Shown piece by piece: positions 1 to 9,694 of a stretch of DNA of 64,000 bases. The notes below the pieces were generated by a model that saw nothing but the letters and a program-made list of their open reading frames with translations, searched no databases and was not told the origin of the DNA. The stretch is from a marine actinobacterium PHSC20C1 (GTDB taxonomy: Bacteria; Actinomycetota; Actinomycetes; Actinomycetales; Microbacteriaceae), in assembly GCA_000153145.1 (NCBI GenBank), contig CH672415.1:189854-253853 (forward strand), in the 5' to 3' direction. Positions within the stretch are counted from its first letter, which is position 1. Every line of letters starts with the position of its first letter. The position numbers and the translations under genes are program-made.

Positions 1-2237
1 CGTCTGCTGAAAAATACTTTGGTCCGGCATCCATTTCGTTCGAAGTGACAGATGGTACTTCTGCGACTGATCCTGATGGGCGGACGGCAATTCTCGTGCT
101 TCCCATTGAAGTACTTCCTCGAGACAATCAAGCACCCGTTTTTGGTGGTGCCGTAATTGACTTTGAACCAGGGCAAGAGAAAGAAATTGACCTGCTGAAG
201 TTGACCAACTATCCGTACCCTGACGACTTGGATGAACTCGCCTACTCTGTGCTGAGCCCGCTTCCGGAAGGCTTCACATACTCGCTCGATGGCACAGTGT
301 TGACACTGCGCGCGAACAGTAGTGCTCTCAAGGGGACACGAACCTCAATTTCTCTTGGAGTTCGGGATGATCTCTCTGAGGGCAAGTCTGGACGAATCGA
401 ACTCAACGTAGTTCCCTCGACTCGACCGCTTGCGAGCCCGGCCGCAGATCTCGCGATCGCACAGCGCGGGCAGACGACAGTTGTCGACGTGCTCGCCAAT
501 GATGCTTCAACAAACCCCTTCCCTGGAGCACCGCTGCGCGTGATTGACATTCGCGGACTCGGGGGAAGCTCAATTCCTGCCGGACTTTCAATTGTTCCCA
601 GCAATGACAACAGCACTCTCACCGTCACTGTGTCTGCCGCGGCAGTCCCCGGCGACGTAAATCTGCAGTATCGGGTGGCGGACGCTACGAATGATGCGAG
701 CCGTTACGTGTGGGGGACCGTGGTTGTATCGGTCCAAGACCGTCCCGACTCTGTCTCTAACCTTGGCCCTAGCGGGTTCGGCGACAAGACGATCATGATG
801 CGATGGAACGCGGGCCCTGCAAACAATTCGGCAATCACTTCGTACCGAGTCACGACGAAATCGGCCGGAGTGGTTGTCAATACCACTGAGTGTGCTGGCA
901 CAACGTGCGCGATAGCCACGTCGGGTAATGGTCCAGCGAACTCCGTAAAGGTGACTGTGATTGCGATTAACGCAATCGGAGAGTCCGACCCCGTAACGCT
1001 CGCGGATCCAGTCTGGTCCGACATCATTCCTGTTGCGCCGACTGGACTGAGCGCCGCGCCGCTTGACCACGGACTCCGACTGACGTGGAACGCGGTACCG
1101 ACGCCGACCGGCGGTTCACCGGTTGACCGATATCGTGTGGCCGTCGGTGGCTTTGAGACTTCAATCGGGCTTACCGCGTGCGACAGTTCGAGCTGCACCT
1201 GGGAGACCCCTTCAACGTGGGTGCTCGACAATGGAGTTGCCGTAACCTACACGGTGAGCGCTCGCAACGCTGCCTATACAGCTCTTTCGGTGTGGAACAC
1301 GAGCGAGCCTCGGAGTGCGATTCCAGCAGGTCCGCCCATTGCGCTATCAGCTCCTGTCGCAAGCGTCATCAACGACAGCACCGCGAACCTGACGTGGGCT
1401 GGTGCGTTCAACGAGAACGGACGGCCCGTTACTGCGTACACGGCCGCTGCCTACACCGGCACCGCGCCAACGTGCGCCGCGAACGGTTCGATAACCAGCC
1501 ACGGTGCGGCGCTTGTCGCGGCGGGCAACGGAACGTCAGCAACTTTCTCGGGGCTCTCGCCGAATCGCAGTTATTCGATGCTCGTATTTGCTAACAACGG
1601 TCAAGGCTGCACCGCATCGCCTGCGGTAGTGGCACACACCCCACCCGCAGTCGTTACTGCTTTGAACACTGCTGGCCCGGTGCCCAACGGCAACCGATTT
1701 GATTTCACCGTCAACGGCGGAATGATGGGCAGCGACTCGCTCACGAGCGATTACACGCTCTACTACCGCTTGAGCGGTGGAAGTGTTCCAGGCACCATCT
1801 TCGGTCCCGTAGCGCTTGGCTCATTCTTGACAGCGGATGGCGGACAGCAGTACGGCAAGTACATCTCAGTTGAGGTGCGAGCTTGCCGCAGTTACGGCTC
1901 CGGTCCCATCTGTCAACCGACGTGGTCGGCACCGTTCCCACTTGGAGTACCCGTGAATCCTGCGGTCGCTACACTCACTTTCACCTCTGACGGAGATATC
2001 CTCAACGAGAGCGGAACTTTCCAGTGGCTTGATTGGCCAACAGGAACCTACGAAGCCGTTCAGTATCGCTGCGGTGGAGCAACGCTCGGACCATGGCAGA
2101 CCGCTGACACCACCACGCCAGGTGGTAGCTGCCACGCAGATGTCGCGTTACTTGGCACACCAACCCTCGTAGTGCGTGTGATCGCAAACGGCGGTCAAGC
2201 CTACGACAGAACTTACAACGGATTCGATTATGACTAG
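1..2237 (+). CDS. Secreted Ig-like/fibronectin type III repeat protein (5' partial)
   Basis: The frame is open to the left edge (first whole codon at base 3), so the N-terminus lies outside the window. The visible ~745 residues start with cadherin/Ig-like beta-sandwich repeats, including a VLANDA motif typical of bacterial Ig-like tandem domains. At least three fibronectin type III modules follow, with RWN/TWNA and YRV strand motifs. Short Cys pairs in FN3 loops (ECAGTTC, ACDSSSC) suggest disulfide-closed hairpins and therefore export. The C-terminus has no LPXTG motif or membrane helix, so any anchor must be N-terminal. It sits 9 nt upstream of a MoxR ATPase, as the FN3 gene does in the bifidobacterial PFNA cluster. 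A role in surface sensing or adhesion is inference. Confidence 0.88.
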   Translation, partial: SAEKYFGPASISFEVTDGTSATDPDGRTAILVLPIEVLPRDNQAPVFGGAVIDFEPGQEKEIDLLKLTNYPYPDDLDELAYSVLSPLPEGFTYSLDGTVLTLRANSSALKGTRTSISLGVRDDLSEGKSGRIELNVVPSTRPLASPAADLAIAQRGQTTVVDVLANDASTNPFPGAPLRVIDIRGLGGSSIPAGLSIVPSNDNSTLTVTVSAAAVPGDVNLQYRVADATNDASRYVWGTVVVSVQDRPDSVSNLGPSGFGDKTIMMRWNAGPANNSAITSYRVTTKSAGVVVNTTECAGTTCAIATSGNGPANSVKVTVIAINAIGESDPVTLADPVWSDIIPVAPTGLSAAPLDHGLRLTWNAVPTPTGGSPVDRYRVAVGGFETSIGLTACDSSSCTWETPSTWVLDNGVAVTYTVSARNAAYTALSVWNTSEPRSAIPAGPPIALSAPVASVINDSTANLTWAGAFNENGRPVTAYTAAAYTGTAPTCAANGSITSHGAALVAAGNGTSATFSGLSPNRSYSMLVFANNGQGCTASPAVVAHTPPAVVTALNTAGPVPNGNRFDFTVNGGMMGSDSLTSDYTLYYRLSGGSVPGTIFGPVALGSFLTADGGQQYGKYISVEVRACRSYGSGPICQPTWSAPFPLGVPVNPAVATLTFTSDGDILNESGTFQWLDWPTGTYEAVQYRCGGATLGPWQTADTTTPGGSCHADVALLGTPTLVVRVIANGGQAYDRTYNGFDYD

Positions 2238-2246
2238 AGGTGCGCT

Positions 2247-3218
2247 ATGACCATGACTCCCGATGAAGCAGCGTGGTTTGCCGAGAGCTTCAACAGGCTC
2301 GTAACAAATGTTGAGCAGGTACTGCTCGGAAAGACGTTTGTCGTGCGCTTAGGATTCACTGCGCTGCTGAGCGAAGGCCACTTGCTGCTCGAAGATTACC
2401 CGGGAACGGGAAAGACTTCCTTCGCTCGCGCAATCGCACAAAGCGTCTCTGGGACAACGAACCGCATCCAGTTCACGCCCGATTTGCTGCCCGGTGACAT
2501 TACCGGAGTGAGCATCTACGACCAGCGAGACAATCGATTCGAGTTTCATCCTGGGCCCATTTTTGCCAACATTGTGCTCGCCGACGAAATCAACAGGGCT
2601 AGTCCTAAGACGCAGGCAGCGCTTCTCGAGGTAATGGAAGAGGGACAGGTCACCGTTGATGGTGTTTCGCATCCCGTCGGTGCACCATTCATGGTGATTG
2701 CGACGCAAAACCCCATCGAACAAGCCGGAACTTACCGTCTGCCGGAAGCTCAGTTGGACCGTTTTCTCATGAAGGCATCAATTGGCTATCCTGATCGGGC
2801 ATCCACACTTCGCATTCTTGATGGAGCTGGAATTGCCGCTCACTCCGTCACGATTGACCCTGTCGTCAGCGCCGAGCTGGTGGTCGAGATGGCTCAACTT
2901 GCCCGCACTGTGCACGTTGATCCGACGATCAGTGACTATGTGAGCCGATTAGTCGAAGCGACTCGAAGCGCAACAGAAGTGCGTCTAGGCGTGAGCGTTC
3001 GCGGTGCACTCGCACTCATGCGCGCTGCAAAAACTCTCGCGGCGTCGCACGGCCGACACTACGTAGTGCCAGATGACGTGAAGGCTCTCGCCGAACCTGT
3101 GCTTGCGCACAGACTCGTTATCGACGCAGAGGCAGAATTCGAAGGTGTTACAGCGTCAAGTGTGATCGCCCAAATTCTGATTGAGAATCCTCCGCCCACA
3201 GAACGGCAAGCCGTGTGA
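2247..3218 (+). CDS. MoxR-family AAA+ ATPase
   Basis: A 323-residue MoxR-type AAA+ ATPase. Visible motifs are Walker A PGTGKT (about 52-57), Walker B LADEIN (about 111-116), the family segment RASPKTQAALLEVMEE, sensor-1 IATQNP and the arginine-finger region LPEAQLDRF. MoxR ATPases act as chaperones for VWA or DUF58 partners in envelope or metalloprotein maturation, and a DUF58 gene follows with a 4-nt GTGA overlap, implying coupled translation. The start ATG at 2247 follows a GAGG-type site; an in-frame ATG at 2253 is an alternative. The family call is secure; the client is unknown. Confidence 0.93.
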   Translation: MTMTPDEAAWFAESFNRLVTNVEQVLLGKTFVVRLGFTALLSEGHLLLEDYPGTGKTSFARAIAQSVSGTTNRIQFTPDLLPGDITGVSIYDQRDNRFEFHPGPIFANIVLADEINRASPKTQAALLEVMEEGQVTVDGVSHPVGAPFMVIATQNPIEQAGTYRLPEAQLDRFLMKASIGYPDRASTLRILDGAGIAAHSVTIDPVVSAELVVEMAQLARTVHVDPTISDYVSRLVEATRSATEVRLGVSVRGALALMRAAKTLAASHGRHYVVPDDVKALAEPVLAHRLVIDAEAEFEGVTASSVIAQILIENPPPTERQAV

Positions 3219-4648
3219 GTTCAATTCTGCACCGGCCGGCAAAGAAGGAGCCACCTCGTCCCGCCGCGTCGGATCATCCAAGTCCGAGTGGTGAGCGAGC
3301 GCGCACTGACGCGGATTTTCCGACGAGCATCCGCGGTCTCGATAATGCTCGCACTCGAATAGTCGGATATCGCACGGGATTCCTCGCTGATCTCATCGTC
3401 GCGATTGTGCGGTTTGTCGTTCTCGCGCGCGCAACGCTCTCGCGATACGTGGAGCGCGTAGCGTCCGTCGTCACTCCATTGGGGTGGATCGTACTACTAC
3501 TCGTACCGGTTACTCTGATTGCCGGGTACTCGGTGGCGTGGATGGAACTCATTGTTGTGGGCTACGCGTGTGCAGCCGTCGCGCTTATGGCCGCCATCTA
3601 TCTCTTCGGCCGTAGCCAGTTGACCATCAGCCTTCACGTCGATCATCAACGTGTAGTCGTGGGCGAACCGGCAAGTGGTGAAGTACGAGGATTCAACGGG
3701 GGGCGCCGACGCAGCCTAGGGGTCGTAGCCGAGATTCCTGTCTCATCGACTTTCGCAGAAGCAGTGCTCCCGAGCATCCGACCAGGTGGTTCTGCAACTC
3801 ACGAATTTCCGATTCCCACTCAGCGCCGCGGCGTAATCGATGTTGGACCCGTTCGCACCGTGCGCGCCGACCCCGTCGGATTGGTGCGCCGTGAACTCGT
3901 GTGGACAGAGTCTGCAGAAGTTTTTGTACATCCGCGCACCATCAGCATCCCGAGCGTAAGTACGGGTTTGATCCGTGACCTCGAAGGAAACCCGACCCGA
4001 GATCTCGCGAACAACGACATCTCGTTCCACGCTCTGCGTGAGTACGTCCCTGGTGATGAGCGACGCAACATCCACTGGAAAACAACCGCACGTACCGGGC
4101 GGTACATGGTTCGCCAGTTTGAAGAGACGCGGCGCAGTCACCTCGTGATCGCGTTGAGTTTGGCAACTGCCGATTACGCGAATGAATACGAGTTTGAGAT
4201 GGCCGTCAGTGTTGCTGGCTCACTCGGTGCTCAAGCGATTCGTGATGCACGCACTGTGACAGTTGTCGCGAGCGAACAGACGCCACAGTTCGCCAAACGC
4301 AAAATCTTTGCCGTTCGAGCCCTGTCAACGTTGACTGGTACGCGACTGCTCGACGACCTCACCCGAGTCCAGAATGCTGAAACCGCGTTGAGATTGATCG
4401 ACGTCGCGCGGGTCACAGCCGAACAAACAAACGGCGTATCGGTCGCTTTCCTGATCTGCGGTTCGCCAGTGACCTCGCAACAGTTGCGCGCGGCGTCCAC
4501 AAAGTTTGCCGCGAACGTCGAAGTCGTCGCCATCGTGTGCGACCCTGAAACTGTCCCTGGTCTTCGCCGCGTTGCGGGACTGAGTGTGTTGACGATTGGT
4601 TACCTTGAGGACCTCAAGCGCGCGCTTTCTCGATCGGCGGCGCTATGA
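3215..4648 (+). CDS. DUF58 domain membrane protein
   Basis: A 477-residue protein starting at a GTG that overlaps the MoxR stop (GTGA). A disordered, basic N-terminus of about 65 residues precedes a hydrophobic hairpin of two membrane helices (about residues 90-135). A beta-rich extracytoplasmic or cytoplasmic region follows, then the DUF58 signature REYVPGDERRNIHWK near residue 275. DUF58 is a VWA-like fold that commonly partners MoxR ATPases. It overlaps the next gene by 4 nt, so the three products are probably made together as one membrane complex. No enzymatic function can be assigned. Confidence 0.9.
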   Translation: MSSILHRPAKKEPPRPAASDHPSPSGERARTDADFPTSIRGLDNARTRIVGYRTGFLADLIVAIVRFVVLARATLSRYVERVASVVTPLGWIVLLLVPVTLIAGYSVAWMELIVVGYACAAVALMAAIYLFGRSQLTISLHVDHQRVVVGEPASGEVRGFNGGRRRSLGVVAEIPVSSTFAEAVLPSIRPGGSATHEFPIPTQRRGVIDVGPVRTVRADPVGLVRRELVWTESAEVFVHPRTISIPSVSTGLIRDLEGNPTRDLANNDISFHALREYVPGDERRNIHWKTTARTGRYMVRQFEETRRSHLVIALSLATADYANEYEFEMAVSVAGSLGAQAIRDARTVTVVASEQTPQFAKRKIFAVRALSTLTGTRLLDDLTRVQNAETALRLIDVARVTAEQTNGVSVAFLICGSPVTSQQLRAASTKFAANVEVVAIVCDPETVPGLRRVAGLSVLTIGYLEDLKRALSRSAAL

Positions 4649-6936
4649 CTCGCAACGTATCGCCCACCTTTGTTGTCGTTACCGGTGCACTTTTGTGGGC
4701 ATCGATTGTGCTCGCCTCTGTGGCGCTGTGGCCCATCTACCGTAGCCAAGAACTGATCACACTCATTGTTGTCAGCATTATTGCCGGAACAATAGTTGCC
4801 CTGATCGCGCTCTGGCGAAAATGGTCATTCTTCGCGACAGCGGCGGCGACGATTCTTGTTTTTCTCATTGTCGGAGTACCTGTCGCGGTTCCTTCAGAAG
4901 CTCAGTTTTCGGTCCTTCCTAGCTATTCGGGTCTCGTCGATCTAGTATTCGGGGTTGCCCTCGGCTGGAAACAACTCCTGACGATTTCGTTGCCGGTAGG
5001 CAGCTATCAGGCTCTACTGGTTCCCGCATTGGTTCTCGTACTTCTGACGACGGTCATTTCGTTGGGCATCGCCTTTCGGACGTCAATCCCCGAACTGTCA
5101 GTGCTTCCGCCGATTGTGGCGTTCGTCACTGCGATTGCATTCGGCCCCACCTATCCCGACCAACCAGTCTCGCTCGCTGTCGCACTGCTGATCGTCGTTG
5201 CTCTCACTCTGGTTTGGCTGCGGTGGCGCCGCCGACGTGACACGGTGAATGCACTCGAAGCGGCAATGGATACGGCGGGCGTAGCTCGTCGAAAGCGCGA
5301 GTTTGGTTTTGCGGGCGCACGCACTGTGATTAGCGCGGTGGTGATCCTTGCGATTGCGGCCGGTGCGGCAATCGGCGTCGCAAACGCATTGCCTCCTGTG
5401 AACGATCGCTCTGTTCTTCGCACCACTATCGTCGAGCCTTTTGACCCGCGTGACTACGTGAGTCCGCTCTCGGGGTACCGGCGATACTGGCAGCCGAGCA
5501 CCGCAAACTCTGTGCTCTTTGAAGTCTCAGGTGTGCCCCTCGGAACGCGGGTCAGGCTCGCGACCCTCGACAGCTACGACGGTGTCGTTTATGCGGTCGG
5601 CAGTGGCCGCGCCTCCAGCGAATCGGGCTCGTTTGCGCGGGTGCCGTCCCGTTTCGACCAGTCAGGTGTGAATGGTGTCCCAATCGCAATGGCAATCACT
5701 ATCGCCGACTACTCTGGCGTGTGGCTGCCGACTGTCGGCCTTTTCGAAGAGATTGGCTTTTCGGGTGAGCGAGCGGCAGCTCTTCGCGATTCGTTCTACT
5801 ACAACAAGGTTTCGGGAACGGCAGCGGTAACCGGCGGCCTAGAGGCCGGCGACAGCTACACCTTTGAGGGAGTAGTTCCCGCCCAGCCGAGTGCCGAAGA
5901 ACTTTCCTCGTTGACACCAGGAACTGCCGAAGTTCCGCCGATTCGTGTGTCTCCTGATGAGCTCACTGAGAAGCTCGACGATTACGTCCGGGGGCTGACG
6001 GAGCCAGGGGAACGGTTGGCAGCGATGCTCCGAGGGCTTGCAGCAGACGGATATGTGAGCCACGGAGTTGGGGTGGATGAGCCGGCAAGTCGGTCCGGAC
6101 ATTCGGCAGATCGCGTAGCGGAACTATTCACTGCTCCACGCATGATCGGTGACGGCGAGCAGTATTCAGTAACAGCATCGATCATGGCCAACGAACTAGG
6201 TTTTCCGGCGAGAGTCGTGCTCGGATTTGTGACCTCTGATCAGCAAATTCGAGGGGCTGACGTTTCGGCTTGGATCGAAGTAAACACTGCAGAATACGGT
6301 TGGGTCACTGTTGATCCCAACCCACCGCTGCGTGATATCCCTGAAGAGGACCCGGACGACACTGCTCAGGTGGCGCGTCCGCAGACGATTGTTCAACCTC
6401 CGGAGATTGAGTCAGACACGATCAATCGCCAGTCGAACCCCGATAGTGAACAAGCGCTCCAACCTGGCATCGACCCTGTGTTGCAGGCGGTGCTTGCTGT
6501 GCTGCGTACAGCGGGCTGGGTCTTGCTTGTACTGCTGGTACTTTCAGCGCCGTTCTTAGTCATCGTCGCTGCCAAGATGCGTCGACGGATGTTGCGGAGA
6601 CGAGCTGATTCCTCGCTTGAGCAGATCAGCGGTGGCTGGCAAGAATTTGAAGACTCGATCCTTGATCACGGTTACTCGCCGGTGCCCTCAGGAACTCGAA
6701 CCGAGGTTGCTTCAATAGTGCAATCTCCGGCAGCGCATGATCTCGCGGTGTTTGCTGACCGCGCAATTTTCTCCGGAGGTAATCCGGAGTCTGTCGAGGC
6801 CGATGCGTTCTGGATGAACGTCATTGAACTCGAGAATCAGCTCCACACTGGACTGTCCCGTTGGGAGCGGTTCAAGACCAAAATATCACTGCGATCGCTC
6901 GGTGGTTATAGTGTCACAAGTCTGTTTAAGCGATAG
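4645..6936 (+). CDS. TgpA-like transglutaminase-fold membrane protein, catalytic residues missing
   Basis: A 763-residue protein with about six N-terminal membrane helices, a large outer domain, a transglutaminase-like core, another helix near residue 625 and a cytoplasmic tail. This is the usual TgpA/DUF3488 architecture. In the core, the position where the family has catalytic Cys reads GDGEQYS (Gly504), and the His of the HAW motif is Ser541 in DVSAWIEV. Only the Asp (TVDPNPP, Asp557) remains. The fold is clear (LGFPARVVLGF, YGWVTVDP), but Cys-His-Asp catalysis looks impossible, so a binding or scaffold role is inferred. It overlaps DUF58 by 4 nt and is the last membrane component of the PFNA-like set. 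Confidence 0.9.
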   Translation: MTRNVSPTFVVVTGALLWASIVLASVALWPIYRSQELITLIVVSIIAGTIVALIALWRKWSFFATAAATILVFLIVGVPVAVPSEAQFSVLPSYSGLVDLVFGVALGWKQLLTISLPVGSYQALLVPALVLVLLTTVISLGIAFRTSIPELSVLPPIVAFVTAIAFGPTYPDQPVSLAVALLIVVALTLVWLRWRRRRDTVNALEAAMDTAGVARRKREFGFAGARTVISAVVILAIAAGAAIGVANALPPVNDRSVLRTTIVEPFDPRDYVSPLSGYRRYWQPSTANSVLFEVSGVPLGTRVRLATLDSYDGVVYAVGSGRASSESGSFARVPSRFDQSGVNGVPIAMAITIADYSGVWLPTVGLFEEIGFSGERAAALRDSFYYNKVSGTAAVTGGLEAGDSYTFEGVVPAQPSAEELSSLTPGTAEVPPIRVSPDELTEKLDDYVRGLTEPGERLAAMLRGLAADGYVSHGVGVDEPASRSGHSADRVAELFTAPRMIGDGEQYSVTASIMANELGFPARVVLGFVTSDQQIRGADVSAWIEVNTAEYGWVTVDPNPPLRDIPEEDPDDTAQVARPQTIVQPPEIESDTINRQSNPDSEQALQPGIDPVLQAVLAVLRTAGWVLLVLLVLSAPFLVIVAAKMRRRMLRRRADSSLEQISGGWQEFEDSILDHGYSPVPSGTRTEVASIVQSPAAHDLAVFADRAIFSGGNPESVEADAFWMNVIELENQLHTGLSRWERFKTKISLRSLGGYSVTSLFKR

Positions 6937-6946
6937 AGGACTACCC

Positions 6947-9565
6947 GTGATTTGTTCTTTTTGCGCGACCCAGCTGCCCGCCGATGCCGTTTACTGTGCA
7001 GAGTGCGGACGGCCGGCGATGTCTCGACGTGCCCGCAGAGGGGTGGAGTCGACGTCGAAAAAATCGTCGGCTCGAGCCGCAAAGCGAGCGAAATCGAATG
7101 CTGCGGTGTCAGTTACCCTCACCGCTACTCCTAGCAGCGAGCGCGAAGACGACGCGGGCGTAGTTGTGGATTCCACAGCGGTCATAGCGCTCGGTGAGCC
7201 GCTTGTGCTGTCCGCAGCCGCTGCAGAGCCACACGCAGCAAGCGATGTAGACGAGTCGGATGTACCAAGCGATTCAGGCGAGTCGCTGAAGGTTGAGGTG
7301 CCGCAGCCGCAACCCCACGTCAGCGCGGAGCCGGTGCCGTACGACGAGGATTCCCCCTTGGATCATGCTCTTCCGTATGACGAGGATGGCCCGTACGACG
7401 AAGTAGCTAATCCGGAGTCGCTCACATTCGATGCGTCGGTGGAATATCGGATCGCGCAGGCGGAGAACCCTTCAGCGTTGGAGGAGCGACTGCGCGACCT
7501 GCCTGCGCCCAATCCGCAGAGCATCGCCACGTCTGCTGAAACCTCCAGTGCAGTCGGTTCATTGGAGGGCACGGGCGGCCTCGACATAGTTGACGGCGTT
7601 GACAGCGCTGCTGCCGTGGTGGACGCGCCTCCTGCGGAGGACGAGGACGAAGTCGTGGACGAGGGCGAAATCGTGGACGAGAGCGAAGTCGTGGACGCCG
7701 ACAGCTCCCGCGCTCACCTCGCTTCGACCGGCCATGGCATCCGCGAAGCACCCAGATCAGGCGATGACACTCAACTTTTGATTACTGGTGACGACTGGAA
7801 GGCTCAAGCTGATGCTCGCGATCTTGGAACCTCGAGAGTTTCCGGCTCGGGTGTCGATGACGACGGAGGTCACGACGTGGAAAACATTACTGTGAACGAT
7901 GCGGAAGTAGTCGCGGATAACGAAGTGCTTGCCGCGCCTGAGCCTGAGCCCGCGCCTGCGCCTGAGGCGGCCCTCGAACCCGAGCCTCTTGTTGAGCCCT
8001 CACCACTACCACGTTCGCCGTTCGAGCCTGACCTGAGCAAGGTGGGTAGGACTGACACCGTCGCAGCATCGCCAGACCGCATGCGCGTAAAGCCTGTGCG
8101 CCCGCGGGGAGATGAACCGATATTTACCACCGCTGACCGACTTCGCGCGTCTGCATTTGCGCCAGTTGCCTCCGAGCGAGTGAGCGATCAGCCTGCGCCT
8201 GCAGTCGCCACGGGCGCCCCCGAGTCGGATACGGGAGAATCCGAGGGAACACCTTCAGAACCATCGAGTGCCCAGAGCTCTCAACCGCGTGAATCACCGA
8301 GTACAGGCGATGCAGATGTGAGCGCGAACGATATCTCGGCTAGCGGTTCAGGCAGACCGATCACGTCGCCAGCCTCGAGCGTGAGTGAAGCCGCGAACGC
8401 GAGTGAAGATGCTGTGTGTGCACAGTGTGGGGCATCGCTGGTTGAATCGGACATCTTTTGTGGGGTTTGTGGTTTCGTCAAGCATGGCGTTGGGCCCGGG
8501 CCGCGCTCCGTTGTTCCGCCTGCGCTCGATCCTTTCCCTTGGGGGACGCCGACGGTACGACCAGACACGGCAGCTAGTTCAACGCAAGCTTTGCTCGTAG
8601 AGCCGGAAGAGCCCGCGGAATTGGCTGTACCGATCGAGCAGGAAGAGCCGGTCGAGCTTCCTGGATCGCACGAGCACGAGGGGCCAACGGAACGGGCTCT
8701 CGTCGAAGACGATCCAGATTCGCCGCAAGTCTCGCAGCCGGACACATCGTCGGACTCCGGAATGAACAGTGAGATCGACCCCGCGAACAAAATGCCATTA
8801 AATTACTCGGGAGATGACCGCGTTGCTGTCGCAGAGAATGCTGGCGTAGATCGCTCTCAGGATTCTGTTCGGACAGAGCCAGAGCCAGAGCCCAAGCCCG
8901 AGGCACAGCCCGAGCCACAGCCAGCAGCCGAGGCTAGTGGCGATGCGAACTCCGGCCCATCGAGTGCGAGCAGCACCCCGAACGATGACGATCCTGAATT
9001 CGAACAGGTGAGCGTTGCGCCAGTGCGATCGATTGACAATGCCCCATCGGCCGTCGATGGAGAACGCTCGGCTTCCGACGATAAGGGCGGTGTAACCCCA
9101 GGGCTTTCAGTCCTAGCGCCGCCTCCCATGTCTCACCATCGCGTTGAGTTGCCGATCGCGCCTCCCATGCCGCTTGCGTCGGGTGCCACTGACATTGAGG
9201 ACATTGAGGACACCCGGATTGTAGATCGAAGTCAGTCAGGCACGCGCTTCGTACTCCAATTCAGCACGGGGGACAGTGTGATCGTGACCGGTACTGGACT
9301 TGTCGGGCGCAATCCGATTCAGGAGCCTTCCGAGAAGTTCGATATTTTGGTTCCGATTACTGACCCGAGCAAGTCTGTTTCCAAAACTCATCTTGAATTC
9401 GGTCAGATGGCCGGGGCATTCTGGATCAGCGACCGGTATTCAGGAAATGGAACAGTCGTTCGCGAGCCCGCTGGTGAACCTAAGCGTTGCGAACCTGGCA
9501 AGCGGTACCGAGTTATGCGTGGCACTCGAGTCGAAATTGGCGAGCAGTTCTTCATCGTCAGCTAA
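6947..9565 (+). CDS. Zinc-ribbon and FHA-domain protein with long acidic linker
   Basis: The chosen start is GTG 6947, 10 nt after the transglutaminase-like gene, because it puts a CxxC...CxxC zinc ribbon (CSFC, CAEC) at the very N-terminus. Upstream in-frame starts would overlap that gene by 120 nt. The product is 872 residues. After the ribbon comes a long Glu/Asp/Pro/Ala-rich disordered region with EPEPEP-type runs. A second zinc ribbon (CAQC, CGVC) lies near residues 490-510, with more acidic linker after it. A C-terminal FHA domain (about 765-872) has GR, SVSKTH and NGT signature residues. FHA domains bind phosphothreonine, so a Ser/Thr kinase partner is expected but is not in the window. 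Low-complexity sequence makes the middle poorly alignable. Confidence 0.88.
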   Translation: MICSFCATQLPADAVYCAECGRPAMSRRARRGVESTSKKSSARAAKRAKSNAAVSVTLTATPSSEREDDAGVVVDSTAVIALGEPLVLSAAAAEPHAASDVDESDVPSDSGESLKVEVPQPQPHVSAEPVPYDEDSPLDHALPYDEDGPYDEVANPESLTFDASVEYRIAQAENPSALEERLRDLPAPNPQSIATSAETSSAVGSLEGTGGLDIVDGVDSAAAVVDAPPAEDEDEVVDEGEIVDESEVVDADSSRAHLASTGHGIREAPRSGDDTQLLITGDDWKAQADARDLGTSRVSGSGVDDDGGHDVENITVNDAEVVADNEVLAAPEPEPAPAPEAALEPEPLVEPSPLPRSPFEPDLSKVGRTDTVAASPDRMRVKPVRPRGDEPIFTTADRLRASAFAPVASERVSDQPAPAVATGAPESDTGESEGTPSEPSSAQSSQPRESPSTGDADVSANDISASGSGRPITSPASSVSEAANASEDAVCAQCGASLVESDIFCGVCGFVKHGVGPGPRSVVPPALDPFPWGTPTVRPDTAASSTQALLVEPEEPAELAVPIEQEEPVELPGSHEHEGPTERALVEDDPDSPQVSQPDTSSDSGMNSEIDPANKMPLNYSGDDRVAVAENAGVDRSQDSVRTEPEPEPKPEAQPEPQPAAEASGDANSGPSSASSTPNDDDPEFEQVSVAPVRSIDNAPSAVDGERSASDDKGGVTPGLSVLAPPPMSHHRVELPIAPPMPLASGATDIEDIEDTRIVDRSQSGTRFVLQFSTGDSVIVTGTGLVGRNPIQEPSEKFDILVPITDPSKSVSKTHLEFGQMAGAFWISDRYSGNGTVVREPAGEPKRCEPGKRYRVMRGTRVEIGEQFFIVS

Positions 9566-9583
9566 GTGGGTTGGCGGCGAAAT

Positions 9584-9688
9584 GCTGGTGAAGTCTTCTT
9601 AACCCGCGTCCCCCACAGCTGCTTACAACTGAGCTCTCTCCACGGTGGCCAGCCTGTGCCAGTTTCGGATGCGGCGCGCTGGTGAAGT
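9584..9688 (+). repeat. 11-bp direct repeat GCTGGTGAAGT
   Basis: Two exact copies of GCTGGTGAAGT lie at 9584-9594 and 9678-9688, in the 129-nt gap between the FHA and FtsK-like genes. The second copy ends 6 nt before the proposed GTG start of the ATPase, where a clear Shine-Dalgarno is missing. It could be a regulatory repeat or chance. Nothing else recognisable is in this gap. Confidence 0.4.
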
Positions 9689-9694
9689 AAGTAT

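Noticed and set aside
6824-6946. Longer N-terminus for the zinc-ribbon/FHA protein
   Set aside because: It would overlap the transglutaminase-like gene by over 100 nt and add residues with no domain. GTG 6947 places the zinc ribbon at the start.
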